A stretch of DNA of 13,804 nt from Parastagonospora avenae f. sp. tritici 18332-5. Lineage: Eukaryota > Ascomycota > Dothideomycetes > Pleosporales > Phaeosphaeriaceae. The stretch is taken from positions 1 through 13,804 of the forward strand of contig JAFJTR010000202.1 in the NCBI GenBank assembly GCA_022559985.1, read 5' to 3'. Positions 7,934 to 13,804 of the stretch are shown here, piece by piece. The position numbers and the translations under genes are program-made. The notes beneath the pieces are model-generated. The model worked only from the letters and a program-made list of their open reading frames with translations. It ran no database searches and was not told the DNA's origin. How positions within the stretch are numbered: the stretch's first letter is position 1; every line of letters begins with the position of its first letter.

Positions 7934-7984
7934 GTAAGTTTCTAGTTTGTAAGCTCATAAGATATAAAATACGTGCTAAGCAGA
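7934..7984 (+). other. Probable intron 1 of CVNH-like gene
   Basis: A 51-bp GTAAGT...CAG interval with TGCTAAG just before the acceptor. It lies exactly between the two CVNH repeats. The coding phases on either side differ by one base, which the upstream frameshift would explain. Confidence 0.55.
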
Positions 7985-8108
7985 ATATGGGATAGGGGTA
8001 GTAGCTTTATCTCCTGTTCCGGCTGTACTTTGAATAGTAATACGCTAGAGTTAACTTGCAAATGTGCAACAGTAGCTCAGGGCTTTCGCATGTCCACTAT
8101 TTACCTTG

Positions 8109-8155
8109 GTAGGTATAGATATTTAATGCACTTGCACATCCTAGAAAACTAACAG
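8109..8155 (+). other. Probable intron 2 of CVNH-like gene
   Basis: A 47-bp GTAGGT...AACAG interval. Removing it joins STIYL to ENTDSTVKVDGNG in frame with a Glu codon split 1/2, and avoids stop codons. The expected LDxCI residues are missing at this join, so the exact splice sites are uncertain. Confidence 0.5.
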
Positions 8156-8228
8156 AGAATACAGATAGCACAGTAAAAGTCGATGGCAACGGCGTTTTCG
8201 TACGCGATAACAGAAGGCTTTCTTGTTG

Positions 8229-9443
8229 AGCTCCTACCACCCGCAAACTGATGGCGCGACGGAGCGAATGAACCAAGAGATTGAGAAGATGATTCGAATC
8301 TGGGCCACGTACACGCAAGAAAACTGGCTAGCACTCTCACCTATTGTTATAGGAGCAATCAATAACCGTAAGGCCTCATCTACTGGCCTAAGTCTCTTCT
8401 TTTTCATGCACAGATACCACAACGAGCCGATTCAGCTAGTAGAGGAACGAACTATCCAGGACCGACTAAAGAAAGACGGCGAAGCACTGGCAGAAGGCTT
8501 TCTTCAAAGACTCCATGACGCAACTAAGTGGGCTCAAGCCGCCATCGCGATGACACAGGAAAAACAGCAATTCCAAGCTAATAAGGCGAGAACTGCAGCT
8601 CCTCAGTATAAGGAGGGAGACTGGGTGTTTTTGAGCCTCAGAAATGTGAAGACAACACGGCCTTCTAAGAAATTAGATTAGTTACACGGAAAGTACCAAG
8701 TTGTGCGACAAGTCAATTCCCACTCCTACTAGCTCAACGTTCCTAGAAAGATCTACCCTGTCTTTCACGTAGACCTACTCCGATACGCGCCGAACGACTT
8801 CATTACCAAGTGGTCTCACCCCAAGTAGCTCGAGTAATACAAAAGGCGCTATAGCTGTCTTCACGCTAGTTACGCTTCCACGCTGAGCATCCCATTAACT
8901 GTCTTGACGGTCTGCAACAATGAGTACTAAGAACTTATCTACAAGACTACATGTAAGTACCTCCGCCTAACCCTGGACAACTTTGAGACTAAACCTTACG
9001 TTTCACTACAGCTGAGCTGCTACGACTTAGATAGGCAAATAAGCAGTCAGATCAACACTACGAGAGCGTGGATATACGCAATAGATAAGGCTTTCAGCGA
9101 GGAAAAGGCTGCAATAGCTAGGGAGATTAAGGTCTTGACATCACAACTAGCCGCCGAAAGATGCAAGAGCAGTAGCGAGCAAGAGATGGAAGTGCCCAAC
9201 GATCAAGCCCACAAACTTGAGAATAGAGTAGTTCACTCCAGCCGCTAGCTAATGCAGGGTGTTAAAGATCTACAGGAAGATGATGTACTAGCTGGTGAGC
9301 AGAACTTGGAGAGTGTTAAGTTAGTGGACACTTTTACAACAGCGCTTGAGAAGAGCTGCAGCTCTGCCGAGTCCGTTATTCCAATCGTGCAGCTATTAGA
9401 GGTCACGAAGCCAAAGCGCGCCAAGAGGAGGCGTATAGTATAG
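8229..9443 (+). pseudogene. 5'-truncated Gypsy integrase fragment with long tail
   Basis: Homology starts abruptly with SSYHPQTDGATERMNQ, the end of the Ty3/Gypsy integrase core with its catalytic Glu region. It continues through the GAINNRKASSTGLSLF segment to the C-terminal motif YKEGDWVFLSLRN...KKLD[stop]LHGKYQVV and YPVFHVDLLRYA. One frame runs from here to TAG 9441-9443, about 405 codons, with in-frame stops at 8679, 8730, 8826, 8835, 8928 and 9246 and no frameshift. The first replaces the Trp usual in KLDWL; the rest fit Gln codons. No chromodomain is apparent after the integrase. Instead there is a ~200-residue tail with a coiled-coil-like stretch (EEKAAIAREIKVLTSQLAAE) ending in a basic KPKRAKRRR. 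All sequence 5' of the integrase end is missing. Confidence 0.82.
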
Positions 9444-9639
9444 TAGTCCTAAATCTATTTACATCGCAATTCATGTTAGTGGAGCTACTTGGGACGGGCT
9501 CACTTGTGATACAACGACTTCACTCGAACTCAGGCTAGAGTAACGTTAACTTAGGATAGTTTTTAGTACTGCAACTTTAGCATTGTCACTATCGTGTAAA
9601 CACCTTGCTGAGATTATAGTACAGTAACAGCTGTGACTG
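9444..9639. other. Spacer, possible Gypsy 3' region
   Basis: No gene is seen. A purine-rich TGGGACGGG at about 9489-9497, followed by CTCACTTGTGATACAACG, could be a polypurine tract and the start of a Gypsy LTR in the same orientation as the integrase fragment. No second copy is available in the window for comparison. Confidence 0.3.
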
Positions 9640-9802
9640 TGTCAGATTCAAAGGGTTCTTGATGATCTTGATGATTGAAGTGATTGATTGCTTGTGTATG
9701 TTCGTCTGAACTCTGACCAGCGGGTTTGGTGTTCCCCGCTGGTGCGCTAAGCTAAGTGGTCCATGCCCTGTAGTGCCGGCCCAGCCGCGCTCATATCTGA
9801 CA
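9640..9802 (-). repeat. Copia-type LTR (copy B)
   Basis: A 163-bp segment beginning TGTCAGATTCAA and ending ATATCTGACA, so it has TG...CA ends with inverted tips. It is related to 13042-13269, sharing TGTCAGATTCAA.AGGGTTCTTGATGAT and TGATTGATTG near one end. Its last 45 bases are identical to 13225-13269. On the minus strand it is preceded by GCTGAGGGGGTG, a good polypurine tract, which marks it as a 3' LTR of a minus-strand element. The flanking 5-mers do not give a clear target duplication. Confidence 0.72.
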
Positions 9803-9926
9803 CACCCCCTCAGCTTAGATAGACATCTAAGCTGGATAGCTGCTTGCAGTATCTTACAAGTTAACTAGCTCTAGTTTCTCTTGGAGCTTGTTTAGTGATA
9901 GTTCTTGGTGGTTTGGCTTGTCTGTG
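9803..9926 (-). mobile_element. Internal remnant of short LTR element, with PPT
   Basis: Together with 13018-13041 (the other side of the hAT insertion) this makes about 148 bp of internal sequence between two LTRs. Read on the minus strand it ends with the polypurine tract GCTGAGGGGGTG (9803-9814) directly against the LTR. An open stretch PNHQELSLNKLQEKLELVNL ends at a TAA and may be the tail of a former retroelement protein. The element is either a miniature LTR retrotransposon or a heavily deleted one. Confidence 0.5.
9919..9926 (+). repeat. Left 8-bp target-site duplication of hAT
   Basis: TGTCTGTG here is repeated exactly at 13010-13017, immediately outside the matching terminal inverted repeat. 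Eight bases is the standard duplication length for hAT transposons. Confidence 0.85.
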
Positions 9927-9939
9927 CATACTTGCCAAC

Positions 9940-10090
9940 AATTAAGTGGCTTCCAAGCACTTGATTGATTCGGCTTGAAGAGCTCAATTCGCGTCAATCC
10001 AAGCCGCTACAGCCAAATTTACTTGCAATCAAGCCGAAAAGTGAAACTTGATTGATGATATCAAGCCGGCTTGATGTTTTTGTGCCTAAA
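9940..10090. repeat. hAT left subterminal motif cluster
   Basis: At least five copies of GGCTTG or CAAGCC, often next to TTGATT, occur here, including a perfect 16-bp palindrome ATCAAGCCGGCTTGAT at 10060-10075. Similar CAAGCT/CTCAAG/GGCTCAA motifs occur at the right end (about 12850-13000). This is the usual layout of transposase-binding sites in hAT ends; binding is inferred. Confidence 0.6.
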
Positions 10091-10305
10091 GGTTATTTGA
10101 GGATATGAGGCTGCGATTTTAGTGGGCGAGCAGTATCACGATCGATTTCTGGTGTTGCAGTTAGCTTAGTAAGCCCTCAAAATAGGGATCTGCAGGCTAA
10201 TCTGCACCTCCTTTCCGCGTTTTGCAGCCGCCATCCCATCTTTTTGAAGCTACCAAAGCTCTTTACCTGCCTATTTTTTGGTGTTTTCCGCCAGAAATCT
10301 TCGAT

Positions 10306-12825
10306 ATGCCGCCTGTACGCCGCGCTCGAGCGAATCAACGCGCTCCACCGCCCCAAATCGTGCCCCCGGTCGCAGATTTTGAATCACAACTGCGCGACTC
10401 TCAGCCTGAAGACGCGATCGTAGCGCCTGAGGATAGTGGCAGTGAGGCAGCTGTTGCTACGACAGTAGACAGCGATACTCTAGAGAGTGATACTGATAGC
10501 GCCTTTGACGACAATATGGTAGATACGTTTGACGGGATTGATTGGACGCGTCTGCCGCGCTACTGTAGACCGTTAGCAAGCCAGACGCAGCGTAAAAGCT
10601 AGGTCTATCGTTACGGCTATCGCGTCGCGCTGCTCGCTGATCCTACGAAGATTTTCTTTGTTTGCCACTACTGCCATCAGCGCAAGTATACTGACGCAAA
10701 CCGCGGCGGCGTATACAATACAACAGACTCTACCTCTACTGCTGCGCGCCATCTCGAGCAGATTCGACCTAGCCACAGCCTTGTCGCGCCTAGCAAGGCA
10801 GTAAAGGCGACTGTTACGACCAGCTCATGGCTCCGACAAGCGTTCAAGAGTGGCTATACAGTGCCCCAAAGGCTCGCCAACGTCGCAGGTGGCTTCAACG
10901 TTCATGCCTTCAGATTAGCTGCGGTAAGCTGGCTCGTAGAGAATAACCACCCACTGCGCGAATTTGAAACAGTGAGTTTCAAGGCGTTGATCAAGGCAGC
11001 TAACCTAGAGGCAGCAGCGTCGTTGTGGGCGTCCCGTACGAGCGTTTCGCGTTACGTGCTGAGGTTGTACGACTATATCAAGCCGATGGTTGTCGCTGAG
11101 CTGTCCCAATCGCTTAGCAAGATCTACCTAAGCTTCGACGGATGGACGACAAAAGGCGGCAAACGAGGCTATCTAGGGATTGTTGCTCACTTTGTCAACT
11201 ACGCCGGCGATCTAATCGACTTGCCTATTGCTCTACCTCAGCTTATAGGCGCTCATTCTGGCGACAAAATAGTCCAAGTAGTGCTAAAAGTCCTCAAAAA
11301 CTTCAGTATACTGTCGTCCCGAGTCGGCTACTTTGTCCTTGACAGCGCCGCCAATAATGACACTGCAGTAGCTGTATTAGGCAACGCAATAGGCTTTGAT
11401 CCTGCTGAGCGTCGCCTCCGTTGCGCCCCTCATACTATCAATCTGGTCGGCCAGACGCTGTTTTGGGGGAACAACAAGGAGGCGTACGACAACGATCCGG
11501 GCAATCTTGAGGTACGTCAGCACGCTCTCACCCGGTTTTGGCGTACGCACCGCTAAAAGCTCTTTTTCGGGCCCACTAACGCGTCTATCTAGGAGGAGGC
11601 CCTGCTACACGAGTGGCGTCGTGACGGCCCATTAGGTATCCTCGTAGCAATTATCACCTACATAAAAACGCCGCAGCAGCACGCGCTTTTTGACAACTTT
11701 CGACGCCTTGCCTACTGAGATCTGCCCACAGATAAGCAGAAATTGCTTGAGCCTGTCAAGCCTGTCGTAACGCGTTAGAACTCGTATGACGCAGCTTTTA
11801 AGCGTGCTGTACAGCTTCAGGCTGCTATAAACGCGTACGCCAGCCACCATATTCGACGCGTTCGAGATGAGGATACGTACGCTACTAGCCAAGGTAACCA
11901 GCTCCCAGATGCCGCGCCTTAGATGAGATCTACTAGGCTATCTGCTGCGGATTGGGGCGTGATTACAGAGTATTTAGACGTGCTGCGGCCGCTAAAATTC
12001 GCAACAAAACGCCTTGAGGGGCGCGGTAAAGGCGGCCACTACGGCGCAATCTATGAGGTTATCCCAGTTTACGAGTATATACTAGGATACTACGAGCAGC
12101 GCGCTGCGCCGTACGCCGACGTCGTATACGATGAGCACACTGAGGCACCTGAAGATCACCTCGCGATCAATCTGCGCGCAGCCTGGTCCAAAGCCAGCGA
12201 TTACTCCGCCAAACTAGACCAATCGCCGGCTTATTACGCAGCTACAATACTCCACCCATACTACAAAACGTACTGCGATCGAGCGTGGGGGGACAGACCT
12301 AGCTGGATTGCGGACAATAACCGGGCGTTTCGGGCGCTCTGGGCGCAGTATAAGGTCACCCCGCGCGTCGTACGGTCCGCTAGAGTTGTCACAAACGATA
12401 TTGACGACGCGATCGATAGCCTCATGGATCTGGATAACGACGACGCTGGGGTAGGCGATCTGGATGAGTACGAGCGATGGAAAACCTGCGAGCCGAGGGT
12501 TGAACGAGGATCAGACACCGCCAACAACCCTATCAAATACTGGGTAGAGCTGCGCGATCGATACCCTCGTCTATCCCAACTCGCGATCGACGTCATCTCA
12601 ATACCTGCCTCGAGCCGCGACTGTGAGCGTATGTTTTCTGAGCTTGGCGATCTGCTCGAGCCGCGTCGACGAGCTATATCACCCGAGCTTTTGGCTGCTA
12701 TACAGTGTGTACGGAGGTGGCAAAAAGCTGGTTTTGGGGTAGCTCGCGCGTCTGATCACAGCGTAACTGATCAGCAAATAGAAGAGTTATACGCGTTATG
12801 CGAGTGGGTCCACGACGATATATAA
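10306..12825 (+). pseudogene. hAT transposase with in-frame stops
   Basis: The start is ATG 10306 (MPPVRRARANQ). One frame runs to TAA 12823-12825; removing an 81-bp intron leaves about 812 codons, normal for fungal hAT transposases. An acidic N-terminus leads into a BED-like zinc finger (FFVCHYCHQRKY...ARHLEQIRPSH). The RNase H-like core follows with LSFDGWTTKGGKRGYLGI (first Asp) and GYFVLDSAANNDTAV (second Asp), then CAPHTINLVGQ. The hATC dimerisation domain is at the C-terminus (YWVELRDRYPRLSQLAIDV, IPASSRDCERMFSELGDL). Premature stops are TAG 10600-10602, TGA 11716-11718, TAG 11776-11778 and TAG 11920-11922. The three TAGs stand where Trp is expected and the TGA could come from CGA. There are no frameshifts. 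The pattern fits C-to-T mutation of a repeat. The copy cannot make full-length transposase but might be moved in trans. Confidence 0.9.
11512..11592 (+). other. 81-bp intron in hAT transposase gene
   Basis: GTACGT donor, CTAAC branch site at 11576-11580 and CTAG acceptor 12 bases on: all typical of filamentous fungi. It is phase 0, between GAG and GAGGAGGCC, and a multiple of three, so the flanking frame matches. Two in-frame stops (TAA 11554, TAG 11590) lie inside it and so are not counted as damage. Confidence 0.8.
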
Positions 12826-13009
12826 ATTTATATGAGAGCTTGGACTATACTATATTAAAACACCAAGCTGCAAGCTCAAGTCAAGTACGACCTCGAAAAA
12901 CACGAAACTTGGAAGCCAATCCGTCTAAAACACCAAAATAAAGTGGGTCCTCAAGCCTCAAGTCAAGTAAACCAGAAAGCTTGGCTCAACTTGATTGTTG
13001 GCATCTATG

Positions 13010-13017
13010 TGTCTGTG
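13010..13017 (+). repeat. Right 8-bp target-site duplication of hAT
   Basis: TGTCTGTG, exact copy of 9919-9926. Confidence 0.85.
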
Positions 13018-13041
13018 CGCTCTACAAGATTGAGGTGATCG

Positions 13042-13269
13042 TGTCAGATTCAATAGGGTTCTTGATGATGGTTTATGAATTGATCTGATTGATTGTGTTT
13101 TTGGTCTGATCTATGAACAGGTGGTTTTATCCCCCGCCTTTGTGCGCCAAGCTGCGCGGTCCATTCCATGCAGTGCCGTTCTAGCCGAGCCTGTGTCGCA
13201 ACTGAGCCTGGCTCATATCTGACAGGTCCATGCCCTGTAGTGCCGGCCCAGCCGCGCTCATATCTGACA
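13042..13269 (-). repeat. Copia-type LTR (copy A) with duplicated end
   Basis: A 183-bp LTR (13042-13224) begins TGTCAGATTCAATAGGG and ends CATATCTGACA. It is followed at once by a further 45 bases (13225-13269) with the same end, identical to the last 45 bases of LTR copy B, whereas the main body of A is clearly diverged from B. The segment therefore looks like a mosaic of two LTR variants. It abuts Copia coding sequence at 13270 with no polypurine tract between. Confidence 0.68.
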
Positions 13270-13440
13270 GATCGAGGAAGGTGTTCCATTTGTTTCTGGG
13301 GAGGGCCTTGGTGAGGCCGTCGGCAGGCATGCTGGCAGAGGGTATGTACTCAACTGAGATTGTTCCTCGTTAGACCTCTTGCCGCAGCCAGTGGTTGTGG
13401 ATATCCAATGCTTAGTGGACATCTAGTGCAGTCCGTGTTG
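13270..13440 (-). pseudogene. Copia Pol RNase H C-terminal fragment
   Basis: Read on the minus strand, the frame gives ALDIHNHWLRQEV[stop]RGTISVEYIP, then SASMPADGLTKALPRNKW and NTFLDL. This is the classic end of Ty1/Copia RNase H, where HHWLR and ADGLTKALP are the signatures. Stops at 13370-13372 (TAA, where Gln is usual) and 13412-13414 (TAA) break it. The frame then runs straight into LTR-like sequence at 13269, so the natural C-terminus is replaced. Upstream coding sequence is not clearly recognisable beyond about 13440. Confidence 0.8.
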
Positions 13441-13700
13441 CGAAATGAGCGTAAGAGATTTCGTGGTAGGGCATAGTTGCTACAGGATTCCCGAGATGCG
13501 AGCACAAGGAAGAGACTAAAAAGCTATAGAGGTTGCTTTATATGTCTACCAAGACCGAGCTCGTCAGATGTATTATTATCAACATCTCGGCTAGAATAAT
13601 GCTAACTATCCGACTTCTATTGCAGGCATGGAGACTGATCTATTAGTTGTAGAAGCCGATGTGTCTCTTCAGCCCAAAACCATGCACAAAACGGCTGCTC
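13441..13700. other. No recognisable gene
   Basis: A 260-bp stretch between the Copia fragment and the hairpin near the window end. It may be degraded Copia sequence, but no family motif could be read in any frame. Confidence 0.5.
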
Positions 13701-13720
13701 TTGTCTGTGATGGAACTCAA

Positions 13721-13790
13721 GTTCGAACCCACGCTCTCACCCTAAAATGGGACTAGCGCCGGGAGCTAGTGACTAGCTCCTTGCCGGCCC
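13721..13790 (-). repeat. Hairpin plus Pol III B-box-like motif, possible SINE end
   Basis: On the minus strand the segment starts GGGCCGGCAAGG, then has a hairpin with an 8-bp stem GGAGCTAG/CTAGCTCC and 3-base loop (13762-13780). About 30 bases later comes GGTTCGAAC (13721-13729), close to the tRNA B-box consensus. The T-arm around it does not pair properly, so it is not a functional tRNA. A tRNA-derived SINE is possible but unproven. Confidence 0.3.
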
Positions 13791-13804
13791 AAACAACAAA
13801 CTTT

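Larger units (their letters stand above)
7654..8229 (+). pseudogene. Secreted CVNH-domain (cyanovirin-N-like) protein, frame broken
   Basis: Exon 1 starts at ATG 7654. A signal peptide (MYQLGAFKLVVLLSFIPQLV, cleavage about residue 22) is followed by a possible Kex2-type site LARRQ, then the first CVNH repeat: DCFDFSF...NTFGATC, STSINLDTCI, NDNGNIV. The second repeat lies downstream in another frame (7988-8108): WDRGSSFISCSGCTLN...LTCKCATVAQGF, STIYL. It joins to ENTDSTVKVDGNGVFVRDN (8156-8211) through a 47-bp intron. A GTAAGT...CAG intron at 7934-7984 fits between the repeats, but TAA at 7918-7920 and a one-base phase offset show a frameshift near 7915-7920. CVNH proteins are carbohydrate-binding folds; with the signal peptide this is a lectin-like, effector-like secreted protein by inference. 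The 3' end runs into a Gypsy fragment, so the true C-terminus may be lost. Confidence 0.72.
9927..13009 (+). mobile_element. Structurally complete hAT transposon (3083 bp)
   Basis: Both ends read CATA..TGCCAACAAT.AAGT going inward: the left tip is CATACTTGCCAACAATTAAG and the right tip in reverse complement is CATAGATGCCAACAATCAAG. Flanking 8-bp duplications TGTCTGTG are exact. Subterminal regions at both ends are dense in CAAGCC/GGCTTG motifs, the sort of sites hAT transposases bind. The single gene inside is a hAT transposase with four premature stops. The element sits inside the internal remnant of a short LTR retroelement. Confidence 0.9.

Noticed and set aside
10861..11556. A separate 231-codon gene starting at 10861
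   Set aside because: The codon is GTG and the frame is continuous with upstream hAT sequence. It ends only because of the intron that begins at 11512.
13700..13804. Functional tRNA gene on the minus strand
   Set aside because: The GGTTCGAAC box is present, but the T-stem does not pair and no cloverleaf could be drawn.

Overview
The window looks like a repeat-dense accessory region of a filamentous ascomycete (Pezizomycotina, plausibly a Dothideomycete). The grounds are a HET-domain NLR-type gene, a fungal secreted CVNH-type protein, short GT-AG introns, and a mix of Fot1/pogo, hAT, Gypsy and Copia remnants whose reading frames are broken mostly by stop codons that C-to-T change explains. The species cannot be fixed from sequence alone.

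Layout: 1-109 is a palindrome-rich end, possibly part of an LTR. 110-1338 has no supportable gene. 1339-5501 is bounded by ~230-bp inverted repeats and holds one large minus-strand gene (HET, then NB-ARC-type NTPase, then 42-residue TPR repeats) and, just upstream of that gene's start, a second smaller inverted-repeat element (about 4619-5255). 5718-7562 is a Fot1/pogo-like DNA transposon with 71-bp TIRs, TA target duplications and a ruined transposase gene. 7654-8229 is a small secreted CVNH-like gene with two introns and a frame break, followed directly by a 5'-truncated Gypsy integrase fragment (8229-9443).

9640-13269 is a nested structure. Two related short LTRs on the minus strand flank only about 148 bp of internal sequence, and a complete 3.08-kb hAT element with 8-bp target duplications has inserted into that sequence. 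The hAT transposase frame runs through the whole gene with four premature stops and one 81-bp intron, and no frameshift. 13270-13440 is a broken C-terminal piece of Copia RNase H. A hairpin and a Pol III-like box lie near the right edge.

The likely host-function genes are the NLR-like gene and the CVNH-like gene; everything else is mobile-element sequence. The points most worth attention are the NLR-like gene filling a long-TIR unit, its in-frame TGA at a position expected to be Trp with the family's C-terminus intact beyond it, and the effector-like CVNH gene trapped between two transposons. All homology calls come from motif recognition by eye, without database searches.
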